Origin: Eutreptiella sp. 'Long Island Sound 2002'
Lineage: Eukaryota > Euglenozoa > Euglenophyceae > Eutreptiales > Eutreptiaceae
NCBI GenBank assembly: GCA_964036045.1
Contig: OZ038379.1
Location: 23,282,152-23,346,151 of the forward strand
Direction: 5' to 3'
DNA: 64,000 nucleotides
Shown: positions 1-11,974 of the stretch, one piece after another
How positions within the stretch are numbered: position 1 is the stretch's first letter
How the letters are laid out: the number at the start of each line of letters is the position of its first letter
The notes under the pieces: model-generated
Seen by the model: only the letters and a program-made list of their open reading frames with translations
Told to the model about the DNA's origin: nothing
The model's database searches: none
Program-made: the position numbers and the translations under genes

Positions 1-3000
1 TGAAGTGACTGATAGCAGTAATCAATAGCAATCCAAAGGACACACCCCTTCTCTCAAGTTCGTCTGTTGTCGACCAGTTTGCTGTCTGTTGGTGACCAGC
101 AACCCCTGTTTCATTCTGGCACCTTCACAACACTCACTTTCACCGTTTTGAAGTGCTTGGACAGAGCCCAGATAGCAGGTGCACCTGAAACAAGAACCCA
201 TCAATGGAATGCATTCTCTTGGAATGGTTACATCTGTTGTATTTCATTCTGTTGTAGGGACAGAGGCAGAGTGCTTACAGATCCGCCATCCACAGCACTG
301 GGCCATGTCTAGGACTGGCAGCAGAACGAGCCGTGTGCATGGATCATAAGTGGGCAATCACAGCACAATAGCTTCTTGCATGGTACGCCCCTAGATCACA
401 CTTTTTTGGACCATGTTCCCCTTTCACTCATGTATCCCTCACTGCATGGGGTGAGCAAACACCAATTGTTTCGACCAGATTGACCACATGCTAATCATTC
501 ACCCAATTTGTAACCACATTTTTGACCCACACTGATACAGACACATGATTTCATGCATTACCCAGAATCATGGGCCTGCACCCAAAATTCTCTGTTTGCA
601 ATTTGCTTCAATAGGCCAGGGGGGATCTCTGCTTGAGTGCACATGCGAACCTAAATCTGGCATGTCAATTTTAGAGGACAACACTTTGTGCTCTGTGCCT
701 CCCGGCTATGCAGGTGGGGAAGGGGCAGGGGACAATTTGTTTTCATCAGTAGCAGCATCCAATCCAGAGCGTGGATAATTCAGAAAATTAACAACCAGCA
801 GCTTCCAGGTACATGTGCACATTAGTCGCTAAGTGCAGGATGGATTGGATTCCAATGGATCGATTTTTTTGGCCCCTCTTTCTGAGGGGTTTAGAATGCA
901 GGATTCTTTGACGAGTGTTGACAAGATTCCAGTGAATTGAGACTGGTTGATATTGCTGATGCACAATATTGATTTACATTGCTGATTTGTATGCAGTGTG
1001 CATAATGTGTGGGCGGGTGCTAGAAGCAACTAGAAGTGTATATCTTTGAAAGCGATTAGACAGCAATTTTGGTGTGGTCGTGTTGTGAGTTGTGCTAGCT
1101 CCAGCCACAAGATGTTTGGGGTTGTACAATTAGGTGTGCCCAAATGGTGGTGATGCATTTTTTTTGCAGCAGCAGAGGAAGATGGCATTTCTTTTTTTGT
1201 TTTTAAGACGTCAACATTTCTTTTTTTGTTGTTCGTTAGAGGTGGCGATAAGGACAGGGGCAACAATTGCAACAATTGTGCGAAGTACTTTTCTTTGATG
1301 GAGCATGTTGTACAGTGTTGTTGCGGTGTTAGGAGTATTTGCAAAAGGCTATCGCAGTCTAGATTTTCATGCTCTTCTCAATGTGCACTGTTGCAAACCT
1401 CAGAGCATTTCCCAGTCTCGCTCTGAGAAATTGATATCCTTAAAAGCAAGATAGTATTCTATGCCCCAAGAGCACAGAAATGCACGGTGGCTTTTATGTT
1501 TTGTTTCATGGATTGTTGCATGCAACAAGGTTTTGATATTTGTTAGTAGAAAATGCATTAAGATGCTGCAGGCAAATCAGCCAAATAGTTCAAATATGTC
1601 AATTATTCGGATTCAAACATAAACACCAATTTGCATAACATACAATGTAGGTCATTTTGTCAAATATTTTACAAAAACACAATAGGCAACATACTTCGAA
1701 ACTCATTTTTTTCAATGCATAACAAATGTAGCCTTGACGTGTCTGTGACGGCATAATTACAAAGTACCGCTTTTTCTGAAATGTTTAAATACAAGTAGTT
1801 AGATCCACACAGCGAACGTAGTTCATCATTTTAATATACAAACCATTGAAAAACATATTTTCATCCTGAAAATTCTTTTCTATTCATACATTTCTGAAAA
1901 ATATTAATTACAAATCAATCAAACCAACAACCAACAATCTCAGATTCTGTGGTTGATTCAATACTTTAATGCAAAGAAAGGATCCGAAGAATCAGCCAAG
2001 GCCATGCATGTACTTGGTGGGATGTGACATTGTTTCTTCTACGGCACAGTTTTGCATTGGTTAACGGATTGACATAGTTTGTAGGATGTTCCAACATTTT
2101 CATAAAACCCACTCTGTAATATTGTTTTCAAAAGATTCTTTTTTCACTTAATTTTCAAAGCCGTTTTCACTTCCCAACTACATGCTACTGCATCTATTCG
2201 TGGTAAAAACACGTATTTTGTACAAAACAGCAAACATCTGCACTGATACGAGAAAAATTTGAAATAATTAATCAATCATTTTCCATCGATTATGCTTTAA
2301 CGTCCCCCTGATCTGAATAGTCAAGAACACTTCAACTCTGAATTGCTGCACATGTATTGACCACCACAGCGTTTTGGCGTGTCCTCAAATTGTTTTGAGT
2401 GTGCTAACACCCTAACACGGTTGTCAATCCGTATGCCATTTTTTAAGCAGCATTTCTCAGCAATCTCCTTGTCATTGGCTATATACTAGGGGTCGGGGAT
2501 TTCTTTTTGAGAAGCACTTGGTCCAAATCTTAACAACCCAACCACAGGGCAATCAGAAATTTCATACCCTATTAATTTGGACAGCACCTTCAAAATGCAT
2601 GGTTCCACACTACTATTTCAACCCAGCATTTTTCCCATTTCACTCTCTTTTTTGCCCAATTTGGAACGTGTTTTAATTTCATTTCGCTTTAATTTCATAC
2701 CCAAAAAGGGTCCAAAATTATAAAATCCGTAATTAAAAAGGTCTGAAATTGCGGACTCCCTCGTAAGAACCATTTCACATGATGCACATGATGTGGCATG
2801 ATGTGAGCCACACCCCATGCCGACTCACCAAAATTTGGAGTATATCCAAAAAGTGCACACCTAAGATTGATGTAAAATCTATGTTGAAGGATGGAGTATG
2901 ACGTTGTGCCAGTTTGCATCACTTTTTCATTTGAAATTCAACAATGTATTCACATATGTTGCACATCTTTTTTTCATGTGTATCATCTTGCGGCTACCAT

Positions 3001-4018
3001 GTTGCCCTATTCGTATCCCTTTCCTGTCGTTGTCTCTTGTCGCCTCTCCAGACCTTCCGCTTTGCAGGGTGGAAAATTTTTCTTTCAAACTACGATAAAA
3101 ATACTAATAAACAATAAAAGCTACTCGTTGGTGAAAATGAGCTGCACCAATACCATCGTTTACAAATCTACTGTTGCCGCAACACCAATCTACTGTTGAC
3201 ACAACAGTGTCTTTCACTTCTGCACGACTGTTTCATCACCGTAACCATCCACTGCAAACATGCATTTGTGAAGCACACTTGTACAAAAAAACACAGATAA
3301 TCAGATCAGCTGAATTATCAGCATCAGACATGTCTCACACGTCTCTGACAAATCCTGTGCCGACCAGCGACAGGACAATCAATTATCATCGGTGCCAATC
3401 ACCTGAGAAAGCCTGTGTCTCACAAGCAAAGGGGCAATCAATTATCAGTGCCAACTACCTGATTACATGTGGCCCAGCGGCTCACCGAAATAAGCAAACC
3501 TGAGAGGGCTATGGGCCCCAAAATCGTATATACTCGCTAACAAAGCGCTTTTTTTTGCGATTCTTCACAACGGACAGCGTCAGACACTGGTGCAGATGAA
3601 AAAAAAACAAGCATATCTACAAGAATTCCATCCGCAAACCACCCCCTGTGCCCACGTGCTCTGATTACAAGATAAACTGGAAACAAATCCATGCAACAAA
3701 AAATACATGATGGTGTGGAAGCAAATCCATGCAACGAAGCAGTGTTGCAACGAAGTTTTGCGTTCATGGACATTCATATCGCGGCAGTCATGCAAAACTA
3801 TATGAAATGGTGGTGGGGCGAGTTGCTCCTGGGTTGGTTAACAAAGCAGTTTGTAAATACTTTGGTCTGTGATTAAATTGTCAGTTCATAAGTACTTTCA
3901 GCAACTTTCAACAAACATTCATGTTGTGGGGCATTCATGGTTTGGGGTCATGTGAAGGCTGGGTTCTGTCAATCAGGAGGTCAGTGTCTGCCATGGTCAA
4001 GTCCCCGATGCAACAAGA
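1..4018. other. Non-coding, AT-rich flank
   Basis: I see no supportable gene here. Open frames are short, overlap on both strands and show no domain. The stretch 1430-2700 is AT-rich with homopolymer runs. A short diverged direct repeat (CAATCAATTATCA followed by a GTGCCAA-type stretch) occurs near 3377 and 3431. Nothing else is recognisable. Confidence 0.6.
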
Positions 4019-5340
4019 TACTGATCTGACTTAATTCTGCTGGAGATTACAAGCGGACCCTGAAGATGCAAACGGTGCAGCCCCCTCTTCCCCGCTCAAA
4101 CCGGAACAACACGCCCGATAACCCCCCCCCCCCCTAGCGCTTTGCGCTTGGGTAACTGCATGAGACTGCGTTGTATCGCAATCACAGCAGGGGTCGATCC
4201 TGAGCCATATCAAAACGTCCGGAGATGCGTGAAGTGTTATCGAAACTGCAGGATTCTGCTGTGGCCAATCTCTGACCCGAGATCCATGTCCAGATGTCCG
4301 GCAGACGCTCTCCTGCGCAGCCTATGCACAACGTGCACGATGCAGAACGTACGGATGTGCCTGGGTGTGCCTGCGATGATACAATCAATCACTGCGATCT
4401 GAACATAATTTCAGGCTGTGGCCAGCGTGTGATACGTTCCGGTAATGCCTGCTGATGTCTGGGTCAAACAAGGTCAGCAGCATGTCAGCACTGTAAAAGC
4501 TCCCCTCCCCAGCCCCGCTCAAAAAAAACTGAACACGTTTGTGATCATTGCGTCTGAGGTCAATGCCCAAATTCTCAAGGTGCTCATCCAAAAATCCATG
4601 TCCAGATGCCCGGCAGATGCGCTCGTGCGCAGCCCATGCACAAGGTGCACAAGGTGCAGGTGCATGGGACCATTTTCAACACAATAAGTGAGCACATGTG
4701 TGGCTGTGGCCAGCATGTGATGTGTTCCAGTGATGCTATGGGTCAACGACAGCATGATCTCAAACTGGTCAGCAGTAACCCCCGTCCCAACAAGCAAATC
4801 GGTTTGGGAATTTTGTCAGAGCAGCATCTGTCCTCCAGTTTTATCGAAACTGCACGGGGTTCAGCAGTGCCCACACCCTCGAAGCCCAAAGTCCATGTCC
4901 AGATGCCCGGCAGATGCGCTCGTGCGCAGCCCATGCACAAAGTGCACAGGGCACAGGTTCATAGGACCATCATCTTCATGCCGGAACGCACCTCCCACAA
5001 ATCCTGCAGCATAACTGTGATGTGAACATATTGCGGTAGTGCCTGGACAATACCCCCTCCCGACCACAGCAGCCCCCCAACACAATCGAGAAATTGAAAA
5101 AAATCACAGCCTCGGAGGCAATGCTGAGCGTCATTGAAACGCGGGAGCAGGATTCTGCAGTGCCCAAAGTCTCAGAAATCCGTGCCCGGACACAAGATGC
5201 ACAGGTTCATGAGGCCATCTTCCAGAACCTGGAGCCCCCCAAATTTCTTCCTGCAACCATGTAACCGTCATGTGAAAACCTTTTTTCAGGCTGTGGCCAG
5301 TCGCTCCGCTCCCGAACACGGAACACCACCGCCCCCCTAA
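4019..5340. repeat. Diverged tandem repeat, about 300-bp unit, four copies
   Basis: A phrase beginning CCATGTCCAGATG(C/T)CCGGCAG, followed by GCGCAGCC(C/T)ATGCACAA, recurs near 4285, 4596 and 4891, and a weaker form lies near 5178. Between these, each unit repeats a GGCTGTGGCCAG stretch (about 4413, 4705, 5290), a run of C-rich sequence and a TATCGAAACTGCA block. Spacing falls from about 310 to 285 bp. The copies are clearly diverged, so this is an old minisatellite-like array with no coding sign. Confidence 0.7.
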
Positions 5341-5372
5341 GGACTGCGGGAGTTCAATGGCTTTTTCCGTTA

Positions 5373-5640
5373 GCGTTTCGAGGCTAGAAGGCTGAGAAGC
5401 CTTAAAGCCCTGTCGATTCGACCCAGAACAAAGGTCTGGTTGGGGTTGGGGTTGGGGTTTCGCCACCCACAGAAAGATCCAGACATCAGATGTTTGGATG
5501 GATGGGAAATGCGAACAGCGTTTCGGGGCTACAAAGCTAAAAAGCCCTGCGGCCCACATCAGAGGATCTATGAGGTCTCGTTTGGGTGGGGTTTGCCACC
5601 CAAAGGACCAGACATCAGATGTTGGGTTGGGGGGGGACGG
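5373..5640. repeat. Two-copy tandem repeat of about 135-145 bp
   Basis: Two diverged units (about 5373-5518 and 5519-5640) each run from a GTTTCG(A/G)GGCTA block through AGCCCTG to GCCACCCA and CCAGACATCAGATGTT. The first unit contains GGTTGGGGTTGGGGTTGGGG at about 5438, which looks telomere-like but is only three repeats long. The block lies just downstream of the stop of the minus-strand zinc-finger gene. Confidence 0.6.
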
Positions 5641-5673
5641 GGGTGGATCGGTTCGCGACCGCAGAATCCAACT

Positions 5674-7558
5674 TTACACCGCTGGCGCAGTGGAGAATTC
5701 AGAGCGGAAGCTCTCGAGAGCTTGCAGGGTCTGCGCGGGGAGTCTTCCGTCGCGCAGTGGGGACGAAGTTGGGGAAGGGGATCCAGACGGACCGGGTGAC
5801 TCCGACCATTCCGACTCCCAACTTCCAGAGAGGCTGCAGTCCCGGCTGAAGCTGAACCCGAGGGGCCAGCGCTGCAACGCCATTGGGGGCGGAGTTGAAC
5901 CGCGGGCTGGGGTTGAGGGTTGGCTTGCGGAGCTGGCAGTGGAAACAGCTGGGGATGCAAGGGGCTGGAGAGAGATTGGCGCAACAGCCTGCGGGAGGTC
6001 CACTGTCAGCGGCTTGCAGGGAGCCGTCTCAGGGATGGGAGGGGCGGCCTTGATGTTGATGTGGGCCAATTGTAGGCGGGCGTAAACGTCACGACACAAG
6101 TGGAAATTTTTGCAGTCGCGCCCGAAGCGGCAACGCTCCTCTTGGTGAAGGCGACACACCTGAGCCACGGCCAATTGAAATGTTGGTATGCCTCCAAGCA
6201 CAGTGAGTGCAAGTGGAGCCCGCCGTTCACGGGTGGGCCCTCCCCCCGAAGCTAGGCTGAAAACTCTTCCTCCTTTGCCTCATCATGCGCCCCTTACTTC
6301 ACCCTCTCCCACTAGATCACCCTTCATCTCTGTCTTGCTCCTCGTGCATCTTCACTAACATTGCTGGTGGTGGTTGGTGGGATGCAATGTGGTGTTTCTT
6401 GTTGAATTTTGATGACGATTATGACGAAAGGCTCACGACCGAAAAGCATCTGCTGGTATTGTGTTTGAAACCAGTGCTGTGATCGGTAGCAAACGAAACC
6501 GAATGCCAAACTTTTTGAAATCTTGAAGCCGTACCTGACCATTCCACCTCGCTTGCCAGGAGCTAGCCATCCAAGCCACGCCCCGCCAGCGAAGGACTGT
6601 GTGTCTCTTACCATTGGTTGTCAACGTTCGCTGAGGGCACACACTCGCTGTGCGCGATACAAAAACACAGGGGAAACAGTGGAACTTCCACAAAAAGTTG
6701 AATGCAAAATCGCCAAACTACATCCCACGAGGCCTTTACCCGTCTCCCTTCCACAAGCATTACTGCGAAGGCGATACGCCAAATCCCGGCCACGAGAGAG
6801 AACGTCAACTTAGCAATCTATGCAGCTCAGGTGCAGTGCTGCACGCAAGCCGACCCGACGCTCACTTAAAAGCTGAGATGTTCAAACAGGTAGCTGCTGT
6901 ATTGTGTGCTAGCACATCAGACCTTAGACATTGCGACGGTCACCATCCGATCGGCTTCCAGGGCAGATTCCAACGCGACGGTACGCGAAAGCTGGCTAAG
7001 CTGCAGTTTCTCGAAGCGTCCGTCCAGCTTCTCGAGCCGGCAAAACATACGACTTCCAACCTGCAGTGGCAGGAAACGTCACGGTAAACTGTCGCATCAT
7101 TTGACGCTCGCAAGGATGCAGTGCTTCTTAACCAAGCCGTGCCACGAGCAACAGATCCACACCAGGGCTGTGAAGGTTGGCTCTTGAGATCGCTGATCGC
7201 CGTGGCCAATACAACAGTTTGAACCACCTGCGACTTGCCGAAGGTTGTTCACAAAGGCCGGATCTGCGTGAATTTGTTGGCACTTGACTCCCAGCTTGCA
7301 CCAACCCGCATGGTGCAGGAGGCAAATAGAAAAGTCTTTCTGCTTGTTCACTGGTTTCTGAAGATTCTTCCCATACTTGGTTTTGCCAACCGTGTTGCTC
7401 ACGTTCACTGAAGGAACACTAATCTGAAGAGTTGAGGGTTTGTTGGCGTACCTGGGAAGAAGATTTCCCATCAACTGGAAAAAGCAAATTTCGAATGTCT
7501 GTACCTTGCCGGTTGGATTGGAAGGATCGATAACATCGAAGATGGCAACCTTCTCCAT
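5674..7558 (-). CDS. Spliced gene for a protein with two CCCH zinc fingers
   Basis: Three exons on the minus strand can be joined in phase. Exon 1 runs from 7558 (ATG in AACAATGG context) to about 7163 (CTG|GTGTGG; this donor is uncertain). Exon 2 is 7060-6923 (after CCACTGCAG, ending AAG|GT). Exon 3 is 6159-5674 (after GGCTCAG, ending TAA). All junctions are phase 0. Exon 1 holds a CX7CX5CX3H finger (CLLHHAGWC then KLGVKCQQIH) followed by a CCIGHGD motif. Exon 2 is helical and leucine/glutamate-rich, probably a coiled coil. Exon 3 has a second CX7CX5CX3H finger (CRLHQEERC, RFGRDCKNFH) and a Ser/Pro-rich tail. CCCH fingers of this spacing usually bind RNA, so a role in RNA binding is inferred. 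About 340 residues. This is the only host-like gene in the window. Introns are about 102 and 763 bp. Confidence 0.62.
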
Positions 7559-7969
7559 TGTTTGATATTGATTGCTTTGCCTATAATGTTGTATTTGGGT
7601 CCGAAATTGCTGTTTACAACAGCCATCTGCTGTGAACAGACAGGCATCCCGGCGGAATTTCCTGCGATTCACGGCATGCAGACAGTCTGCAAAATGTCCC
7701 TGGGGCGCTTTTGGAAGATCACCACGGTCGCCAAACCTTATTTCGACTATGGGGACGTGCCTAAAATCAGATAAAATTGTACACGGTACCATTGGGGCCA
7801 ACTGCTTTTTTTTGCAAACTAGGATGTCAAACCGTCAATAGGCACACATTGGAGCTCGTTAATTGAACGCTTTGGCGGCAACCTGCCTGATTATCGGACC
7901 GCCAAGGTGTGGATACCACATTTTTAACCTATTTTTGGTGCAAACGGAACGGAAAAACCTGTTTCTCCC

Positions 7970-8045
7970 CCTTATTGCCTATGGGACAAGGTTACATAAC
8001 TTCAGCGCCTTATTGCCCATAAGACAAGGTTACATGACATCAGCG
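7970..8045. repeat. 38-bp tandem duplication
   Basis: Two adjacent 38-bp units, 7970-8007 and 8008-8045, begin CCTTATTGCC and end TCAGCG, with a few substitutions. It is a simple local duplication. Confidence 0.75.
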
Positions 8046-8762
8046 CCGTCCAACTGGGATGTTTGGGGTCGACTGGCTTGCCGTGTAGGCCCATGGATTC
8101 TTTTTTTCGCAAAAAACGGCTATGTTTTGGTGCACATTCAATCAAATACGGCCAAAAGCAATTGGAAACATTGGGCCTTGCATGTAAGATACTAGTTTGT
8201 GCCCTAGGCTTATGATTGGGGAGGCGCAGGATCAATTGCAGGGTGCTTTTTTTTAAAGATAGACCACTGAACTTCTCTCGAAATCTTCAGTGTGCAATGG
8301 ACATGCGATGCTGCCTAACAGATTCCTGCCCCTCCGCTGTCCTATTTTTTTTTTTAAGGCATGGCGGTCCCCCGCCGAAAGCATGGCACCAAAGCGGTCT
8401 GACCACGGGCGAAGCGTTCATGGCGAGCCGAAGTTCACCGAAGAAAGCGTGTATGTGCACAATTCCAAACCTAGGGTGCTGAAAACACTGCACATATGCA
8501 CCAGAGGCCTGAGAGAGGTCAGAGTGCACAAAAAGTTTGCCGCGGCAAGCTGAGTGCAATGGGATGGGTGCTCTGAGGCACACAGAAAAAAAAAGAACAC
8601 ATGCAGATACAAACGGATGAGGCTGCCATAAAGATATCAGTCACCAGGCCTCAGTCTTCACCCACCACACACTGACACCACCCAATAACTCCAGACACCA
8701 CTCGCCAGACTCCAGACAATAATCACCTGACACGTGTCATCGGCCAGTCACCTGTCACCTTC
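8046..8762. other. Intergenic, no gene seen
   Basis: No convincing coding region. The last 120 bases are a CA/CC-rich stretch made of short imperfect repeats of the kind CACCTGACA and CCAGACACCAC. It forms the left flank of the compact LTR element. Confidence 0.5.
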
Positions 8763-9757
8763 TGAAGCAGAATCGGTAACGATCCCTGCGTTTGCATTTT
8801 TGTAGCAGAGCTTAGCGTCGCGAAGGCTTCTGGCGCATAGCGCGAAGTCCACGCAAATGACGCAATTTTGCATCAGGAGAGTGACTGAAGGCAGCTGATA
8901 GCTGCCGTTACGTATTTTTATTTGGCAGCTATTTTTTATATAGTTAAATTCTGTAGCATAATATATGCGATTTGCGTCGTGTATGTTAACTCTGTTTGTT
9001 ACGGAATCTGTTTGTCGTTGACGTTCAGGTTTGTGTCATATGGGAGGACTGTCCAAGGTTCTCAGAATTATTTGTAGGCCGACACTGGCCTGAATGCCGC
9101 ATCCCTCGTCCTGGGGCAGCATGCCAAGGCATCGTGGACGCAAGCAACGCCCTCGTTGAGGGCCAAAGGTCGTGAAATACACCAGCGGCGCTTAGCATCG
9201 TGGCAAGAGCGCCCTCGTTGAGGGCCTACGGCTACTGGCCTATGGCGCTCAGCATCGTGGAAGCTGAAAACTGTACGTGGTACAGCAAGGAAGGTCTCCG
9301 CCTATGATGGATTCACTGAAAGAAACCCTCGATACAGGTTAGACCTCCTGTGGATTTGGTGCGCTGCATTTGCCATTGGGTGCCAGCAAGGCTTGGACGA
9401 TCAAAGGGTTTTGTGTGTTTGCATGTAACGAGCAGCAGGATATTTTATTATCAAAATCAACCTGTGGTTCAAAAAGCTCGTAAGGTGTTCAGCTTTTCTC
9501 ACGTGAAAGCAAAGCAGGACCAAGAGTGCGGCGGCAAAGTATGCAGAAATACCAAGGGATCAGCATCTTGTTTTTCTCACGTCAAAGCAAAGCAAGGCCA
9601 AGACAAGCTGTGATAGCAAAATGCCACACAAAACAGTGGTGCAAGAAAGGGAAAATCAGTGCAAGGCAGAGATCAAAGAAACAAGTTCAGCGCAGTGTCC
9701 CGTGAGTCTCAAGGGCCGAAGGCCTCACGCTCCGCGAGGCCCCACGGTACCGCTTCA
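8763..9757 (+). repeat. Left LTR of compact element
   Basis: 995 bp, TG...CA ends, terminal inverted TGAAGC/GCTTCA. Contains a 7-bp hairpin (8890-8906), a TATA-like TTTATATAG (8935-8943), two GCCCTC-GTT-GAGGGC hairpins (9149-9163 and 9211-9225) and a direct repeat around TTTCTCACGTGAAAGCAAAG (about 9496 and 9573). Confidence 0.88.
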
Positions 9758-9771
9758 AAATAATTCTGAAA

Positions 9772-10116
9772 ATGCGTCTAGCCGCCTTAGACGCGTCCGA
9801 TCATGTGTTGCAAGCAGCCGCGTGTGGAGTGGACAACAAAACCGAAGATTCTCGAATCCTTCGAGGGGTACACGTTCCGTGCCACCGTGTACACAGTATG
9901 GGTGCCCCCGACCATGGTCCACAGTTAGAGCGCGTGGTGAAGAAAGGTGCACAAGGCCAGCATCTGTGCTGCACAGAGGCCATGATGCGTCGGAGGGGAC
10001 AACGTCGATGCAGGCCTTCGTTCAACCTTCGAGGTCTCAGCGAGAGTCGCCAAGTAACGCTGGAGAAGCCCATCTTCGCGGCCGACAACCTGGCTAAGCT
10101 CTTAGGAGGGGCGTGA
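9772..10116 (+). CDS. Unrecognised 114-residue ORF filling the internal region
   Basis: The frame opens 14 bp inside the internal region and its TGA stop is the first three bases of the right LTR (10114-10116). The product is basic with several Cys and His residues but matches no domain I know. An overlapping frame (about 9621-10097) is also open. It could be a remnant of a gag gene or a captured fragment, or simply open by chance in a GC-rich 356-bp segment. Confidence 0.3.
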   Translation: MRLAALDASDHVLQAAACGVDNKTEDSRILRGVHVPCHRVHSMGAPDHGPQLERVVKKGAQGQHLCCTEAMMRRRGQRRCRPSFNLRGLSESRQVTLEKPIFAADNLAKLLGGA

Positions 10117-11108
10117 AGCAGAATCGGTAACGATCCCTGCGTTTGCATTTTTGTAGCAGAGCTTAGCGTCGCGAAGGCTTCCGGCGCATAGCGCGAAGTC
10201 GACGCAAATGACGCAATTTTGCATCAGGAGAGTGACTGAAGGCAGCTGATAGCTGCCGTTACGTATTTTTATTTGGCAGCTATTTTTTATATAGTTAAAT
10301 TCTGTAGCATAATATAGGTGCATTGCGTCGTGTATGTTAACTCTGTTTGTTACGGAATCTGTTGGTCGTTGACGTTCAGGTTTGTGTCATATGGGAGGAC
10401 CGTCCAAGGTTCTCAGAATTATTTGTAGGCCGACACTGGCGTGAACGCCGCATCCCTCGTCCTGGGGCAGCATGCCAGGGCATCGTGGACGCAAGCAACG
10501 CCCTCGTTGAGGGCCAAAGGTCGTGAAATACACCAGCGGCGCTTAGCATCGTGGCAAGAGCGCCCTCGTTGAGGGCCTACGGCTACTGGCCTATGGCGCT
10601 CAGCATCGTGTAAGCTGAAAACTGTACGTGGTACAGCAAGGAAGGTCTCAGCCTATGATGGATTCACTGAAAGAAACCCTCGATACAGGTTAGACCTCCT
10701 GTGGATTTGGTGCGCTGCATTTGCCATTGGGTGCCAGCAAGGCTTGGACGATCAAAGGGTTTTGTGTGTTTGCATGCAACGAGCAGCAGGATATTTTATT
10801 ATCAAAATCAACCTGTGGTTCAAAAAGCTCGTAAGGTGTTCAGCTTTTCTCACGTGAAAGCAAAGCAGGACCAAGAGTGCGGCGGCAAAGTATGCAGAAA
10901 TACCAAGGGATCAGCATCTTGTTTTTCTCACATCAAAGCAAAGCAAGGCCAAGACAAGCTATGATAGCAAAATGGCAGACAAAACAGTGGTGCAAGAAAG
11001 GGAAAATCAGTGCAAGGCAGAGATCAAAGAAACAAGTTCAGCGCAGTGTCCCGTGAGTCTCAAGGGCCGAAGGCCTCACGCTCCGCGAGGCCCCACGGTA
11101 CCGCTTCA
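10114..11108 (+). repeat. Right LTR of compact element
   Basis: 995 bp, almost identical to the left LTR. It keeps the TATA-like TTTATATAG (10286-10294) and both GCCCTC-GTT-GAGGGC hairpins. The purine-rich tract lies at about 10103-10113. The high similarity means a fairly recent insertion. Confidence 0.88.
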
Positions 11109-11340
11109 CTTTCCTTCCTGCACCCCCACCCCCTCACCACCGCCGGCAGCCACACCAACCCAGCCACAACTCACCTCCCTCTCTCCTCCCTTTCCAGTTA
11201 GCCTAGTCCGCACCCCCTCCCCCCATCCCACAACCCTGTTCCTCCCACACATCTCTCTATCATTCCCGACTAGCACTCTCTGTTCCTGTTTTTTTTTTAC
11301 TGCATCAGTCCTTTCATATACCCTCTGACAGTGCCTGCAA

Positions 11341-11511
11341 ATGGCTCCTTCTCTGCGATTCCGGCAATCAGACATTAACAGAGCCCTCGCAATGGAACTA
11401 CTGGAGCAGCTGGGGCTCGAATTAGGACTGGGATTGGAGCTGGAACAACTCAAACTGGGATTGAAAGAGCAACAGAAGCAAGTGGGCGCGACGGTTAGAT
11501 GCGGCGCCTAG
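11341..11511 (+). CDS. Small ORF, 56 residues, Leu/Glu-rich helix
   Basis: ATG at 11341 (GCAAATGG context) opens a 56-codon frame ending TAG. The product is strongly helical: the middle is a run of Leu, Glu and Gly with an LEQL pattern, then a basic Gln/Lys segment. It follows about 230 bp of pyrimidine-rich sequence that resembles a leader. It matches nothing I recognise. It may be part of the old element E5 region or of another decayed element; chance opening is possible. Confidence 0.3.
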   Translation: MAPSLRFRQSDINRALAMELLEQLGLELGLGLELEQLKLGLKEQQKQVGATVRCGA

Positions 11512-11587
11512 CAGGGGCGAGCTGGTACACTGGCACGCCGAATGTGTTCAACACACGGCCAACCAATTGGGATAGTAGGCACGAAGC

Positions 11588-11673
11588 CGCCCCCCCATAC
11601 CTCCCCCCCCTACCTACCCCCCCCCCTTCCCCCCCCCTCATCCTCCCCTACCCCCTCCCTACCTCCCCCCCTT
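11588..11673. repeat. C-rich low-complexity tract
   Basis: About 85 bp of almost pure CCCC runs broken by TA, T and A (CCCCCCATACCT and similar). It is simple sequence with no gene. Confidence 0.85.
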
Positions 11674-11960
11674 GTTGTGGTTTGTTTCTTGGGAACTCGA
11701 CTGGTACTCTTGTGCCTCTTTGTTTCTCAAAATCCGAAATCCAAAATCCCAAATCGACAAACCTCGCAAGATCTTTAGACGGCGCACCAATAATAACACA
11801 ATCTCGAAGACATAAACCCTGTTCAGAGATCGAAGTATCTTACAGCGCTCATTCACAGTTGGCATTCGATGCTTCTTTATTATTCACAGACTGCAGTGCG
11901 ATTGCGACTGCGACTTCCGACTTGCGCGCTGCTGCGATGCTGCTGTTCGAAGCCATAACA

Positions 11961-11974
11961 CTACCCCCCCCTTG
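11961..11974 (-). other. Probable polypurine tract and 3' LTR start of old element E5
   Basis: Read on the minus strand, AAGGGGGGGGTAG directly precedes TGTTATGG. A G-rich tract before TG is the usual start of a 3' LTR. It lies downstream of the E5 chromodomain end in the right orientation. The LTR would run leftwards from 11960. Its far end cannot be placed because no second copy is in the window. Confidence 0.5.

Larger units (their letters stand above)
8763..11108 (+). mobile_element. Compact LTR retrotransposon (TRIM/LARD-like), 2346 bp
   Basis: Two 995-bp direct repeats (8763-9757 and 10114-11108) begin TGAAGC and end GCTTCA and flank only 356 bp. The flanking pentamers CCTTC (8758-8762) and CTTTC (11109-11113) match at four of five bases, consistent with a target-site duplication that has since mutated. 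A purine-rich tract (AGGAGGGGCG) directly precedes the right repeat and sets the orientation as plus. No tRNA primer site is recognisable after the left repeat. There is no protease, reverse transcriptase or integrase, so it must have moved in trans. The LTR is far longer than in classical TRIMs, so it lies between the TRIM and LARD descriptions. Confidence 0.85.

Noticed and set aside
5438-5458. Telomere-like GGTTGGGG repeats
   Set aside because: Only about three units, inside a diverged 135-bp repeat; not a telomere.
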